Source: Paenibacillus pinisoli
GTDB lineage: Bacteria > Bacillota > Bacilli > Paenibacillales > Paenibacillaceae
Length of the DNA: 64,000 nt
Assembly: GCF_003605435.1 (NCBI RefSeq)
Contig: NZ_QXQB01000002.1
Coordinates: forward strand, 1-64,000
Direction: 5' to 3'
In this document: piece by piece, positions 9,411 through 19,112 of the stretch
Layout: every line of letters starts with the position of its first letter
Numbering within the stretch: position 1 is the first letter of the stretch
The notes under the pieces: generated by a model
Seen by the model: only the letters and a program-made list of their open reading frames with translations
The model's database searches: none
What the model was told of the DNA's origin: nothing
Program-made: the position numbers and the translations under genes

Positions 9411-10319
9411 ATGAGCAGCCACGTCCGCTCAATCGAAGATGCAGCAGCAGGAATTATCCATACGTTGAAGCATATCTCCAAGGTCAACACGATCTGCGTG
9501 ACCGCGAATGACGGAACCTTGTCGAACCGCATTATCGGCGTCTACAGCCGCGGCGAACAGCTTGTTCCATACGGGGCAGCCATGCCTGTCCTGCCGAACT
9601 CGCTTCCGAACCAACAGACCACCGAATTTCACATCATTCCGAGCATCATGGACGATAGCCGGATAGCGGCTTCGGGCTGCATGCCTTTTGCCCGCGATTG
9701 CGCCATGGTCTCCGTCTCGCTCTATAAGGCTGATACCGCCGCGCTTATCGGCTCCATATGCTTGCTGGACCACAACCCGATTGAACTCACGGAAGCCGTG
9801 AGGGAATCCTTGCAGTCCTTAGCCTCGCTTCTTGGCTACATGATTGAACTGGAGAATGCCAGCCTGACCGACAGCCTGACTGGGCTGTACAACCGCAGAT
9901 ACCTCACTCATTTATGCAACAATGGCTCGGACAAGCAGTATAGCGTCCTCTTTATTGATATTGATGATTTCAAAGAAGTGAATGACCGTTATGGGCATGA
10001 CACAGGCGACTTCCTGCTGCAGGAAGTTGCATCCAGGCTTCGCGCAAGCGTCCGCCGCTCCGATGTGCTGATCCGCTATGGCGGCGATGAGTTCCTGATC
10101 TGCTTCCAGCACCTGGCGGATAATAATGACCTGATGATTATCGCAGATAAGATTAAGCTTTCGCTCAAGCAGCCATACCTGATTGATGATCAGCTCGTCT
10201 ATATATACGCCAGCGTCGGCATGAGCTCCAAGCAAGGCGGCGGTTCTACGCTGCGAGAGCTGATTACAGATGCAGATCATTCCATGTACCATATGAAAAA
10301 CAGCGACAAAACGGAATAA
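9411..10319 (+). CDS. GAF-GGDEF diguanylate cyclase
   Basis: 302 residues. The first 140 resemble a GAF sensory domain; the remainder is a GGDEF domain that makes cyclic di-GMP from two GTP. The active-site motif is intact (RYGGDEFLICF), and an RxxD inhibitory site (RRSD) lies exactly five residues before it, so product inhibition is expected. No transmembrane segment is seen, so it should be a soluble sensor. The reading frame opens at 9393, but GGAG placed eight bases before the ATG at 9411 supports the shorter form. It stands alone, with no EAL or PilZ gene nearby. Confidence 0.9.
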   Translation: MSSHVRSIEDAAAGIIHTLKHISKVNTICVTANDGTLSNRIIGVYSRGEQLVPYGAAMPVLPNSLPNQQTTEFHIIPSIMDDSRIAASGCMPFARDCAMVSVSLYKADTAALIGSICLLDHNPIELTEAVRESLQSLASLLGYMIELENASLTDSLTGLYNRRYLTHLCNNGSDKQYSVLFIDIDDFKEVNDRYGHDTGDFLLQEVASRLRASVRRSDVLIRYGGDEFLICFQHLADNNDLMIIADKIKLSLKQPYLIDDQLVYIYASVGMSSKQGGGSTLRELITDADHSMYHMKNSDKTE

Positions 10320-10425
10320 CTGACGCTTGGCCGTAAGCGAATTGCCGTCCTCCTCATAACCGTCTCTCTTCATTCATACATATGGTATGAACCGTGTTTT
10401 ATACACCCACCTGGAGGGATGAGAG

Positions 10426-11877
10426 ATGAATCAGGATGAGATTCGCGAGCTTGAGCGAGCCATCGATGAGATAACGGAGATCGCGCAAGGTTTCGGCCTG
10501 GATTTCTATCAGATGAGATATGAGATCTGCCCCGCGGACATAATCTATACGTTCGGCGCTTACGGCATGCCAACCCGCTTCAGCCATTGGAGCTTCGGGA
10601 AAACCTTCAATAAAATGAAGATGCAATACGACTTCGGGCTAAGCAAAATTTATGAGCTCGTCATCAACTCCAACCCGTGCTACGCTTTCCTGCTGGAAGG
10701 CAATTCCCTCATTCAGAACAAACTGATTGTCGCCCACGTTCTGGCTCACTGCGATTTCTTCAAGAACAATGCGCGCTTCAGCGTATCGAACCGCAATATG
10801 GTGGAGAGCATGTCAGCCACAGCCGATCGGATTCACCAATACGAATTGCAGTATGGATCAGAGGCCGTGGAGAAATTTATCGATGCCATTCTCGCCATTC
10901 AGGAGCATGTAGACCCCACATTAATTAAGCCTTATCAGCTTGATAAGAAACGGTATATCGAGATGAGCCGGAAAGAGCAGGAACGGGCAGTCGGGCCTTC
11001 CCACCCGGACCCCTATGAGGACTTGTGGAATTTAGATACGGAAGCGGTAGCGGAAGCCAGAGAAAGGGCTGAAGAAGCGGCAGCGCAAGCGAAGCGGTTC
11101 CCGCCGAGGCCAGAGAAGGATCTGATATGGTTCATCGAGGAATACTCCGCCATTCTGGAGGATTGGCAGAGGGACATTCTGACGATGCTCCGGGATGAGA
11201 TGCTGTACTTCTGGCCGCAGATCGAGACGAAGATTATGAATGAAGGCTGGGCTTCGTACTGGCATCAGCGCATTATTCGCGAGATGGATCTGACAAGCGA
11301 CGAAACCATCGAGTTCGCCAAGCTGAACTCCTCTGTCGTCGTGCCCTCCCGCCATAGCCTGAACCCTTATTATCTGGGATTGAAAATATTCGAAGACATC
11401 GAGCGCCGCTGGGACAATCCGACGAAGGAAGAACAGGAACGTTTCGGACGCACACCGGGCAAGGGACGCGAAAAAATCTTTGAAGTGCGGGAATTCGATT
11501 CCGACATCTCCTTCCTGCGCAACTACTTGACCAAAGATCTGGTCGACGATCTGGACCTGTATATATTCGAGAAGAAAGGACCGGAGTGGAAGATTACCGA
11601 CAAGTCATGGGAGAACATTCGGGACCAGCTCGTTTATTCCAAAGTGAACGGCGGATTCCCAAGCCTGTTCGTTAAGGATGGAGACTTCAATCGAACCGGG
11701 GAGCTATATCTGATCCATCAATATGAAGGAACGGAGCTTGACCTGAAGTATGTGGAGCGGACGCTGCCTTATGTGGTTCAGCTCTGGGGAAAAAATGTGC
11801 ATCTGGAAACCATCGTCGAGGATAAAAAGCTCGTGTTCAGCTGTGACGGCAAAAAGACGAGCCGCAAGTTCATCTAA
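10426..11877 (+). CDS. spoVR: SpoVR family protein
   Basis: 483 residues matching the SpoVR family, including the N-terminal [26 protein letters not shown] region and the conserved [12 protein letters not shown] block. SpoVR is required for normal spore cortex formation in B. subtilis; its biochemical role is unknown. In many bacteria the gene clusters with prkA and yhbH. Here prkA lies about 3 kb away on the opposite strand and yhbH is not seen. A GGAGG site precedes the ATG. Confidence 0.95.
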   Translation: MNQDEIRELERAIDEITEIAQGFGLDFYQMRYEICPADIIYTFGAYGMPTRFSHWSFGKTFNKMKMQYDFGLSKIYELVINSNPCYAFLLEGNSLIQNKLIVAHVLAHCDFFKNNARFSVSNRNMVESMSATADRIHQYELQYGSEAVEKFIDAILAIQEHVDPTLIKPYQLDKKRYIEMSRKEQERAVGPSHPDPYEDLWNLDTEAVAEARERAEEAAAQAKRFPPRPEKDLIWFIEEYSAILEDWQRDILTMLRDEMLYFWPQIETKIMNEGWASYWHQRIIREMDLTSDETIEFAKLNSSVVVPSRHSLNPYYLGLKIFEDIERRWDNPTKEEQERFGRTPGKGREKIFEVREFDSDISFLRNYLTKDLVDDLDLYIFEKKGPEWKITDKSWENIRDQLVYSKVNGGFPSLFVKDGDFNRTGELYLIHQYEGTELDLKYVERTLPYVVQLWGKNVHLETIVEDKKLVFSCDGKKTSRKFI

Positions 11878-11994
11878 TCCGCGCCCCCGTTACTTTCCAT
11901 CCCTGATCTATCCAAAGTTCTGTATATGAAATAGCGTTGCGGCGGAACATAAGCCGGAAAGCTAATTCATTATAGAAAGGGATGTTCACAGCTA

Positions 11995-12504
11995 ATGAAA
12001 AAAGCAGGATTATTCGCCGTGATGTTTGCTTGTTTCACCATGATGTTCACCGTTCCTACTGCCGACGCTAACCGCTCAGCCATGGTCGAGCCCAACGGCA
12101 CGATGTCGGTAGCTCCTACGCCTACCGCTTACCCGAATGGCAACACGATGACGAATAATTTCAACCGTGCTGCAACAGGTGTAGAAAACGGGATAAACCG
12201 TACGATCACAGGTGTAGAAAACGGCGTAAACCGTGCCGTCACCGGTGTTGAGAACGGCGTAAACCGTGCCACAACTGGCTTGGAGAATGGTGTGAATAAC
12301 GGCTACGGCACTCGCGGTTACAATGCTTACAGCACCAACAATAACACGTACAACCGCCATAATGTCAATGCTAACCGCGCCAACTACAGAGCGACAGCGA
12401 ACACAACAACAACAGCTAACCGCGGCTTCAGCTGGGGCTGGCTTGGCCTGCTTGGTCTGCTCGGTCTTGCCGGCATGAGAAGCCGCGACCGCGACCGCGC
12501 TTAA
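11995..12504 (+). CDS. secreted WGxxGxxG-type repeat protein
   Basis: 169 residues with a signal peptide (about 1-25), a low-complexity Asn/Thr-rich body and a C-terminal tail WGWLGLLGLLGLAG followed by RSRDRDR. The tail matches the WGxxGxxG sorting-like motif seen in small secreted Firmicute proteins: a hydrophobic glycine-leucine helix, then positive charges. The middle has an 11-residue repeat (GVENGVNRAVT) about three and a half times. The function is unknown; the tail suggests membrane retention. The best ribosome site (AAAGGGATG) is rather far from the ATG, so the start is only moderately certain. Confidence 0.8.
   Translation: MKKAGLFAVMFACFTMMFTVPTADANRSAMVEPNGTMSVAPTPTAYPNGNTMTNNFNRAATGVENGINRTITGVENGVNRAVTGVENGVNRATTGLENGVNNGYGTRGYNAYSTNNNTYNRHNVNANRANYRATANTTTTANRGFSWGWLGLLGLLGLAGMRSRDRDRA
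12178..12300 (+). repeat. 33-base tandem coding repeats
   Basis: About 3.6 copies of a 33-base unit encode GVENGINRTIT, GVENGVNRAVT, GVENGVNRATT and GLENGVN. An 11-residue period suits an amphipathic helix. Confidence 0.85.
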
Positions 12505-12517
12505 CACAGAACATCCG

Positions 12518-12561
12518 GAAGCCTTCAAGAAATCGCGTTCCCGCGAAGCCTTGAAGGCTTC
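12518..12561. terminator. bidirectional terminator between convergent genes
   Basis: Perfect arms GAAGCCTTCAAG and CTTGAAGGCTTC enclose a smaller CGCG hairpin. It is followed by TCTTCCTT on the plus strand and lies between the WGxxGxxG gene and the convergent sporulation lipoprotein. Confidence 0.7.
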
Positions 12562-12572
12562 TCTTCCTTCTG

Positions 12573-13103
12573 CTAAGGACGGACCGACGATACATCAATA
12601 GCATCCGCCAATACGCCGATATCCTGATTCAGCATATACGGGCGATAGCCCTTTCCTTGCCTATTGCCAACCGCTTTGATACGCTCGCGCAGCTCATCGC
12701 TGGCCGTGATATGATAGCGATATTCGGGGTACTGCCTGGACAAAGTCGACATCACCCGCTTCTCTACAATTCGCTTGTTTCCGGTGACTTCAATTCCAAC
12801 CAGCACATCCGTTTCATTCATTACAGCAATTGCATGATTGACACCGGATACCCCCGCCGCAATCCGGGCAAGCTGTTCATGATTGATTCGGCTTGGACTT
12901 GGTTTTGCCTCGCTGCTCCTCATCTGGTCATGCGGCATCGCTTTGCCGTCCGGTGAAATTCGGTTGAGCGGTTTGATCGCATTTTGCTTAACTGTCCGTT
13001 TGCCATAGCTATAATCGTCAGGCTCATTGCCGCAGCCGCCGGCCATAGCGAGCGCTCCGGCTAAGATCACGAGCGATAGCGCAGATCTAATATGCCTTTT
13101 CAT
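12573..13103 (-). CDS. YhcN/YlaJ-type sporulation lipoprotein
   Basis: 176 residues from ATG 13103, chosen because GGAGGT lies eight bases upstream; an in-frame start at 13136 has no such site. A lipoprotein signal ends in the lipobox AMAGGC. The mature part matches the YhcN/YlaJ family, with the segment LARIAAGVSGVNHAIAVMNE and the later V.GN.R..EKRVM.TL region. Family members are made in the forespore and affect spore outgrowth in B. subtilis. The gene is single, between terminators. Confidence 0.85.
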   Translation of the reverse strand: MKRHIRSALSLVILAGALAMAGGCGNEPDDYSYGKRTVKQNAIKPLNRISPDGKAMPHDQMRSSEAKPSPSRINHEQLARIAAGVSGVNHAIAVMNETDVLVGIEVTGNKRIVEKRVMSTLSRQYPEYRYHITASDELRERIKAVGNRQGKGYRPYMLNQDIGVLADAIDVSSVRP

Positions 13104-13233
13104 CCTCAAGCACCTCCGTGTGTATGCTCTTAACATGTACGAAGGCTACATAAATATTCATATACCGGCATTTATTCCTCCATCTGGAACGAATCTTCCG
13201 TTTCTTTAAGCATCTACGGAAGAAAAATGAATC

Positions 13234-13265
13234 AAAAAAAGAGCCCTCCCTTATGAGCGCTCCTT
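13234..13265 (-). terminator. terminator after the HemAT-like gene
   Basis: Minus-strand arms AAGGAGC and GGCTCTT pair (one G-U) and are followed by seven T. It starts nine bases after the stop codon. Confidence 0.6.
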
Positions 13266-13273
13266 GTACTTCC

Positions 13274-14287
13274 CTATTCATTATCCGATTGATTCAACTG
13301 CTGCAAATCTTTTGTTACTTTCTCTACCATCTGTACGAATGAAGCAAGCTCCTGAGAGCGGCCTGCCTGATTGCGCGCCTCCACCGAGGTCAACTCCGAT
13401 TCCTGGCGTACTTCGCTTAGCTTCCTCTCGATTTCTTCCAGCTTGGAGGTAATACCCTCCATCGCGCCGCGCGAGGATGCCGCCAGCTTCCGAACTTCGT
13501 TCGCTACCACCTCGAAGCCTCTGCCGTGCTCGCCTGCTCTTGCCGCTTCGATCGCAGCATTCAGGCCAAGCAGATGCGTCTGGTCGGACAACCCGCGAAT
13601 AAGGCTTCCCATCTCATGAATGCCGTCCAGCTCTTGGCGCAGTTCTCCAAGAAGCGTATGCGTCTTGTCTTGCGAGTGCGAAGTCGAGATAGCCGTAGCC
13701 GCAATCATCTGCGCGCCTTCATCCAGCTCCACCATCAGGCTGGCCAATTCCTGCACAGCGCTCGTTACTGTCGTCAGCATATGCGAGCGGGAATCCGCAA
13801 GCTTCTGGATTCGCTGCTGCTCATGCAAATTATACGCTTCCAAAACAAACTGGGAGTCGAGGTTGAACATCTTCGACAGCGCGTGGACGACCTGCTGCCA
13901 GCGATCCGGCACTGTACGCTTCAGCACATTCGTCGCAATATCAAGATAGGTCATATACGACCCCAAATACCAGTCTGTCGTCAGTCCCACTCTGGAGTGG
14001 ACGGCTCCAATTCTAATCCGGTTATCAATAAACTCGGAATCGATCACGCCATCGGTGAGCGACATCCAATATACGCGCTGTGTTTCTTTCAATCTTTCTA
14101 CCGTGCTCACTTTGGAGATTATCGCAAGCAATTCCGGCTGTTGTCCGATTTTATCATAAAAGTGATCTACAACTTCATCTACGACCTGCTGGAATATCGG
14201 CCTGCAAGCACTAAGCAATTGCAAGTCTTGCTCCCCAATTCCTGTGTAGTCCAGTTGCTTCCGACGTTCTGCAGTTACGTTAATCAA
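13274..14287 (-). CDS. globin-coupled chemoreceptor, HemAT-like
   Basis: 337 residues. Residues 1-170 are a sensor globin with the proximal haem-binding His at about 97 ([10 protein letters not shown]). The rest is a methyl-accepting signalling domain with the conserved hairpin tip ([29 protein letters not shown]). No membrane segment is present, as in B. subtilis HemAT, a soluble oxygen sensor for aerotaxis. The protein is shorter than HemAT (about 430), mostly because the signalling coiled coil is trimmed. The start is a TTG nine bases after AAGGAG. No che genes are nearby. Confidence 0.9.
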   Translation of the reverse strand: MINVTAERRKQLDYTGIGEQDLQLLSACRPIFQQVVDEVVDHFYDKIGQQPELLAIISKVSTVERLKETQRVYWMSLTDGVIDSEFIDNRIRIGAVHSRVGLTTDWYLGSYMTYLDIATNVLKRTVPDRWQQVVHALSKMFNLDSQFVLEAYNLHEQQRIQKLADSRSHMLTTVTSAVQELASLMVELDEGAQMIAATAISTSHSQDKTHTLLGELRQELDGIHEMGSLIRGLSDQTHLLGLNAAIEAARAGEHGRGFEVVANEVRKLAASSRGAMEGITSKLEEIERKLSEVRQESELTSVEARNQAGRSQELASFVQMVEKVTKDLQQLNQSDNE

Positions 14288-14393
14288 TGCGCACGACTCC
14301 TTAGCGGTTATAGTTGACTGCCCTAGTATCTATTATATATCGACTATTCCGCAATTTCCCATAATCTTTTTTCGAAAAAGATAGATTCTCAGC

Positions 14394-14696
14394 TTATGAT
14401 CCGTAAGTCTTGTCCCAGAACCAGGAAGACATGCCGCCCTTCATATTGTAGGCCCGATAACCGGAGGTTTGCAGCCATTCGCATGCAGCTTCGCTTCTGC
14501 TGCCGCTTCTGCATACCACGATAATGTCCGCAGTCCGGTCTAGCCCGGCAGCTTTCTCTTCAAGCTGGCTCAGCGGAATATGAACCGCGCCCGGAATATG
14601 GCCGTTCGTCATCCATTCCGACAGCTCCCTCACATCCACAATGACCGGCTTATGCTTTAATAGCTGCTCCACTTCATACGGCATGATTTCCTTCAT
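14394..14696 (-). CDS. single-domain rhodanese
   Basis: 100 residues forming one rhodanese domain, with the active-site loop CRSGSRS (Cys62) and the family motifs DVRELSEWMTNGHIPGAVHIPL. Rhodaneses carry persulfide sulfur on this cysteine. The protein is cytoplasmic, resembling YqhL/PspE-type single-domain forms. ATG 14696 follows GGGGAG by six bases; a TTG one codon upstream is too close to that site. A CsoR/CstR-like palindrome lies about 75 bases upstream. Confidence 0.9.
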   Translation of the reverse strand: MKEIMPYEVEQLLKHKPVIVDVRELSEWMTNGHIPGAVHIPLSQLEEKAAGLDRTADIIVVCRSGSRSEAACEWLQTSGYRAYNMKGGMSSWFWDKTYGS

Positions 14697-14770
14697 CAAA
14701 CGCTCCCCTTTCCATTTCAGATTGAATACTCCCTGGAATCATTACGCCAATACGGACAAGTTCAATCACA

Positions 14771-14786
14771 ATACCCCTCTAGGTAT
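14771..14786. promoter_or_regulatory. ATACC-N6-GGTAT palindrome before the rhodanese
   Basis: The pattern ATACC-CCTCTA-GGTAT resembles operators of CsoR/CstR-family regulators, some of which control sulfur-transfer genes. Its place upstream of the rhodanese gene suits a persulfide-responsive control site. No CsoR-family gene is in the window. Confidence 0.35.
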
Positions 14787-14864
14787 GTAGGTGGAGATAA
14801 GAAGAATATAATCCCTCTTCCTCCATTACGTCAACGTACAGGGAGTGGATTTAATGGAAATAAG

Positions 14865-14895
14865 AAGAACCTTTGCCGCTGGGACAAAGGTTCTT
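14865..14895 (-). terminator. hairpin after prkA
   Basis: Perfect arms AAGAACCTTTG and CAAAGGTTCTT around a nine-base loop, just past the prkA stop. The T-tract is poor (CTTATTT), so termination may be partial. Confidence 0.55.
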
Positions 14896-14903
14896 ACCCT
14901 ACA

Positions 14904-16799
14904 TTATCGGTTCAGGAGACTGCCTACGTATCTAAGTAATTCGTTCGCGCACACCGGGCAATAGTGATGCTCGTCAATAAGGCGCTTCGTCACTTCATTG
15001 ATCCGTTTGAGCTGGCTCTCATCCGGCGTCTTCGTGGAAGTCGTAATTTTCACGATATCCTTTAAGTCGGCAAAGAGCTTTTTCTCCACCGCTTCTCTCA
15101 GCCGCTCATGGCTGGTGAAATCGAATTTTTTGCCTTTGCGGGAGTAGGACGAGATACGAATGAGAATTTCCTCGCGGAATGCCTTTTTCGCATTTTCCGA
15201 GACGCCGATTTGCTCCTCGATGGAACGCATCAGCCTCTCATCCGGATCCATCTCTTCGCCTGTCAATGGATCTTTAATTTTGGCCCAATTGCAATAGGCT
15301 TCAATATTGTCGAGGTAATTCTCGAACAGCGTACGCGCCGACTCCTCGAAGGAATAGACGAACGCCTTCTGGATTTCCTTCTTTGCCAGACTGTCGTATT
15401 CCTTGCGCGCAATAGAGATGAAATTGAGATACCGCTCACGCTCTTCCTTCGTAATCGAAGGATGCTGATCGAGGCCGTCCTTCAGCGCGCGCAGCACATC
15501 CAGCGCATTAATGCACTGCATATCCTGCTTGATCAGCGCGCTCGATATCCGGTTAATGACATAACGCGGGTCGATGCCCGACATGCCTTCTTCAATGTAT
15601 TCGTTCTGCATCTCTTTCAGATCGGCTTCCTTGAAGCCTTCTACTTCCTGCCCGTCGTACATGCGCATCTTCTTGACGAGATCCATGCCTTGCTTCTTCG
15701 TTTCCTTAAGCCTTGTCAGGATTGAGAAAATAGCTGCCGATCTGAGCGCATGAGGCGCTATGTGAATATGGCGCATGTCGCTCTGGGAGATGAGCTTGGT
15801 ATAAATCTTTTCTTCTTCCGATACCTTCAAATTGTACGGAATCGGCATAACGATCATCCGCGACTGAAGCGCCTCGTTTTTTTTGTTCGCAATAAACGAT
15901 TTATATTCGGATTCGTTCGTATGCGCAACGATCAGCTCATCGGCGCTGATCAAAGCGAATCTTCCCGCCTTGAAGTTGCCTTCCTGGGTCAGCGACAGCA
16001 AATTCCACAGAAATTTCTCGTCGCATTTCAGCATCTCCTGGAATTCCATCAATCCCCGGTTCGCCTTGTTAAGCTCTCCATCGAACCGGTAGGCGCGAGG
16101 GTCCGACTCTGAGCCGAATTCGGTGATCGTCGAGAAGTCGATGCTTCCCGTCAGATCGGCAATATCCTGCGACTTGGGATCGGAAGGGCTGAAGGTGCCG
16201 ATGCCCACCCGGTTATCCTCGCTAATGAAGACGCGCTCCACCAGCACACTTTCGATCTGCCCGTTATATTCCGTATTCAGTCGCATCTGGCAGGACGGGC
16301 AAAGGTTGCCTTCAATTCTGACACCCAGCTCCTTCTCAATCTCCGCTCTTAATTCATGGGGAATCAGATGCAGAGGGTCCTCATGCATGGGACAGCCTTT
16401 AATCGAATAAACGGCGCCTTTCTGCGTACGGGAGAAACGCTCGAGCCCTTTCTTCAGCATCGTGACGATCGTAGATTTGCCCCCGCTGACCGGCCCCATC
16501 AGCAGCAGTATCCGCTTGCGGACATCCAGTCTTCTGGCGGCAGAGTGGAAGTATTCCTCCACCAGCTTCTCGACAGCCCGGTCGAGGCCGAATATTTCCT
16601 GCTCGAAAAACTTATACGTTTTCCGCCCGCCAACCTCTTCGACACCGTAGGATTCGATCATCTCGTACACGCGTGCATGTGCGGTCATGGCCGGAGAAGG
16701 ATCCTTCCTCAGCAGCTCGATGTATTCCTTGAAGTTTCCTGTCCACGCCAATCTTTCGCTTTCTGCCTGATATTCCGATATTCGCTTGAAAATGTCCAT
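14904..16799 (-). CDS. prkA: PrkA serine protein kinase
   Basis: 631 residues, the usual PrkA length. The N-terminal AAA+ part has a P-loop GPVSGGKS (about 102-109), and the family's CPMHEDPLHLIP and FKYFIANKK-like blocks are present; here the latter is YKSFIANKKNEALQSRM. The C-terminal third is the PrkA kinase-like domain. In B. subtilis PrkA acts during sporulation in the sigma-E/sigma-K programme; enzymatic kinase or AAA+ protease-like activities have both been proposed. GGGAGGAGG precedes the ATG. The usual partner yhbH is absent next door, and spoVR is about 3 kb away. Confidence 0.95.
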   Translation of the reverse strand: MDIFKRISEYQAESERLAWTGNFKEYIELLRKDPSPAMTAHARVYEMIESYGVEEVGGRKTYKFFEQEIFGLDRAVEKLVEEYFHSAARRLDVRKRILLLMGPVSGGKSTIVTMLKKGLERFSRTQKGAVYSIKGCPMHEDPLHLIPHELRAEIEKELGVRIEGNLCPSCQMRLNTEYNGQIESVLVERVFISEDNRVGIGTFSPSDPKSQDIADLTGSIDFSTITEFGSESDPRAYRFDGELNKANRGLMEFQEMLKCDEKFLWNLLSLTQEGNFKAGRFALISADELIVAHTNESEYKSFIANKKNEALQSRMIVMPIPYNLKVSEEEKIYTKLISQSDMRHIHIAPHALRSAAIFSILTRLKETKKQGMDLVKKMRMYDGQEVEGFKEADLKEMQNEYIEEGMSGIDPRYVINRISSALIKQDMQCINALDVLRALKDGLDQHPSITKEERERYLNFISIARKEYDSLAKKEIQKAFVYSFEESARTLFENYLDNIEAYCNWAKIKDPLTGEEMDPDERLMRSIEEQIGVSENAKKAFREEILIRISSYSRKGKKFDFTSHERLREAVEKKLFADLKDIVKITTSTKTPDESQLKRINEVTKRLIDEHHYCPVCANELLRYVGSLLNR

Positions 16800-17036
16800 G
16801 CCGTGCCTCCTCCCATCGCTTCCGCTAATACGCTATTTCCTCTCCGCTCGGGATTCATTCCATGCGCAAGCCTTAAGGCCCTCATTTTTTTGAAGTATTA
16901 CATACCTATGCTTATTCCAAGCGGAAATTGACCACTATTTTATCCCGCCTTCCTGCAAATATCGACAAGCGCCCCATGTCCCCTGTTATAATAGGTGAAC
17001 CAGAGCTATGCTGCGTCCATGGAGAGGAGAATGAGG

Positions 17037-17756
17037 TTGGCTGTTAAATTGGAAGAAGAAATGTACGGCCCGATCAAACGCTTCTATGAGCAGCGGGGTT
17101 ATACGGTGAAGGCCGAGGTAATGCACTGCGATCTGGTCGCGGTACATCCCGAGCGGGACGACACCATCATTGTGGAAATGAAAAAAACGTTCAATCTCGC
17201 CTTGCTGCTGCAAGGAATCGAACGTCTTCGTCTGAATGCCGATGTCGTGCTGGCCGTCGAGCGGAACCGCAAAAAAAGCGGTGCGCATAATCAGCGCTTC
17301 GGCGATCTGACCGAGCTGTGCCGGATGCTGGGGTTAGGTCTGATGACCGTTACGTTCTACAAGACCAAGGCGCCGGTTATTGATGTCCTATGCGAGCCTG
17401 GGGAACCGCCGGTACGCGGCGCGCGCCACCGCAAGCGCAGCAGGCTGCTGATGGAGTTTAGGGAACGCAGCGGCGATTATAACGTCGGCGGAAGCAGCGG
17501 GAGAAAGCTTGTCACCGCCTACCGGGAGAAAGCTTTGAAATGCGCTTATGTCTTACATAAGAAGGGGCCATCCGCGCCTCGGGAGATAGCCGCAGCCACC
17601 GGAATCGGCAAGAGCGGAGATATGCTGCGGAGCAATTATTACGGCTGGTTCGAGAGAGTCGAGCGCGGCAAATACGCCCTGCTTCCGCAGGGCGTAGAGG
17701 CGCTTCAACAATATGGCAATGTTATAGAAGAGTGGGCGTCTAGCTGCGGGCTGTAA
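17037..17756 (+). CDS. DUF2161 protein, PD-(D/E)XK nuclease fold
   Basis: About 239 residues. The N-terminal half looks like the DUF2161 putative PD-(D/E)XK domain: CDLVAVHPERDDTIIVEMKKTF supplies the D...ExK-type core. The C-terminal half looks like a winged helix (REIAAATGIGKSGDMLRSNYYGWFERVERGKYAL). The frame opens at GTG 16995, but a TATAAT box at 16987-16992 means transcription would begin at or after that codon. The TTG at 17037, seven bases after AGGAG, gives MAVKLEEEMYGPIK and is preferred; ATG 17019 or 17031 remain possible. Substrate unknown. The 3' end overlaps the convergent aminotransferase gene by 17 bases. Confidence 0.75.
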   Translation: MAVKLEEEMYGPIKRFYEQRGYTVKAEVMHCDLVAVHPERDDTIIVEMKKTFNLALLLQGIERLRLNADVVLAVERNRKKSGAHNQRFGDLTELCRMLGLGLMTVTFYKTKAPVIDVLCEPGEPPVRGARHRKRSRLLMEFRERSGDYNVGGSSGRKLVTAYREKALKCAYVLHKKGPSAPREIAAATGIGKSGDMLRSNYYGWFERVERGKYALLPQGVEALQQYGNVIEEWASSCGL

Positions 17757-18933
17757 ACTCCCCGATCGCTTCCGCCAGTCGGGCCACGCCTTGTGCCGTG
17801 CGCTCGCCTTTGGTATACGTATAGTTCAGTCGAGCGGTATTGCGCTTCGGCTGATCCGCATAGAAGGAGCTGCCCGGCACGAAGGCCACGCCCTTCTGAA
17901 CGGCGCAGCGAAGCAGCGCTTCGGCATCCAGCCCTTCCGGCAAGTCCACCCACAGGAACATGCCGCCTTGAGGCGTGACCCAGCTAAGATCCGGCAGCGC
18001 TGCGCTTCTGAGCAAAGCTTCCATCTCGTTCATGCGGGCTCCGTACTCCCTGGAGATCAGCGCGATATGCGCATCAAGATCGAATCCGCCCAGGAGCTCG
18101 CTCAAGATCTGCTGATCCATCGTGCTCGACTGAAGATCCGCCGCTTGCTTCGCCTTCTCCATCATCCGGATCACCCGGCTGTCGCCGATTGCCCATCCTG
18201 TGCGCAGCGCCGGTGCCACCGTCTTGGAGAAGGTGCTGGTATACAGCACGGGATTGTCTTGGGCTGCCCCTGCGAGCGCGAACAAGGACGAATATTCCTC
18301 TTCATTAAATTTAATGTCCCCATACGGATCATCTTCAATAATCAGCATCTCGTATTGCTTAACCATATCCAGAATGCGCTTGCGGCGCTCCTGGCTCCAG
18401 ACGCGGCCCGTCGGATTGCTGAAGGTTGGTACAGCGTACAGGAGCTTCGGCTTATGCTTGCGAATCAGCTCTTCGGCCGATTCCGGCACCATGCCGAATT
18501 CATCGCTTTCCGCCGATACCACGTTGAGGCCATGGAGCGCGAATACCTGCAGGCAAGCCAGATACGTCGGCCGCTCCACCAGAATCGTATCGCCCGGCTC
18601 GGTCAGTACGCCGACAAGCAGGTCAATGGCTTGCTGCGAGCCGGTCGTGAGAATCATCTCATCAGGCGTTACAACCATCCCCTTGGCCGCCATTCTTTCG
18701 CATAGCTGCTGCCGGAGTGGAAGATACCCTTCCGTCAGCCCGTATTGCAGGGCGCCTGTGCCTTTATCCAGCACGCGTCCCGCCGCGTCGCGGACAGCCT
18801 GCACCGGGAACAGCTCTTCGGCTGGCAGGCCGCCAGCGAACGAGATCAAATCATTGCCTTGCGTCAGCTTGAGAATGTCGCGAACAGCCGAAGACTTGAG
18901 CTGCGACACTCTGGTTGAAAAACGGTAATCCAT
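17740..18933 (-). CDS. PLP-dependent class I/II aminotransferase
   Basis: 397 residues of fold-type I aminotransferase. The PLP lysine is in STFSKTVAPALRTGW, and the N-terminal ISFAGGLPAEELFPV and the TNPTGRVW-like segment (FSNPTGRVWSQ) are typical of 2-aminoadipate/valine-pyruvate-like (LysN, AvtA-type) enzymes. The substrate cannot be fixed from sequence. No GntR-type DNA-binding domain is attached, so it is not a MocR regulator. The start at 18933 follows AAGGGG by eight bases; an upstream ATG (18954) has no ribosome site. The 3' end overlaps the DUF2161 gene. Confidence 0.85.
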   Translation of the reverse strand: MDYRFSTRVSQLKSSAVRDILKLTQGNDLISFAGGLPAEELFPVQAVRDAAGRVLDKGTGALQYGLTEGYLPLRQQLCERMAAKGMVVTPDEMILTTGSQQAIDLLVGVLTEPGDTILVERPTYLACLQVFALHGLNVVSAESDEFGMVPESAEELIRKHKPKLLYAVPTFSNPTGRVWSQERRKRILDMVKQYEMLIIEDDPYGDIKFNEEEYSSLFALAGAAQDNPVLYTSTFSKTVAPALRTGWAIGDSRVIRMMEKAKQAADLQSSTMDQQILSELLGGFDLDAHIALISREYGARMNEMEALLRSAALPDLSWVTPQGGMFLWVDLPEGLDAEALLRCAVQKGVAFVPGSSFYADQPKRNTARLNYTYTKGERTAQGVARLAEAIGEFTARS

Positions 18934-19112
18934 ACCCCTCGCCCCTTCAAACATAATCTATGGATGTAGCTTGCATACGGAGCTTCGCGCCGAAGCCCAT
19001 CTTCTACTGCTACTCATATCCTTTATGTTAACAATGTGTTCACAACATTTAAAGTTTTCTTTTTGAAACTTGTTGGTTATAATAAAGCTAGCTAATTGGA
19101 GGTGTCGAAAAC

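Noticed and set aside
16995..17036. Longer start (GTG 16995) for the DUF2161 gene
   Set aside because: A TATAAT box ends three bases before it, so the codon would be at or before the transcription start, and it has no ribosome site.
17740..18933. MocR-type regulator
   Set aside because: The aminotransferase domain is complete, but there is no N-terminal GntR helix-turn-helix.
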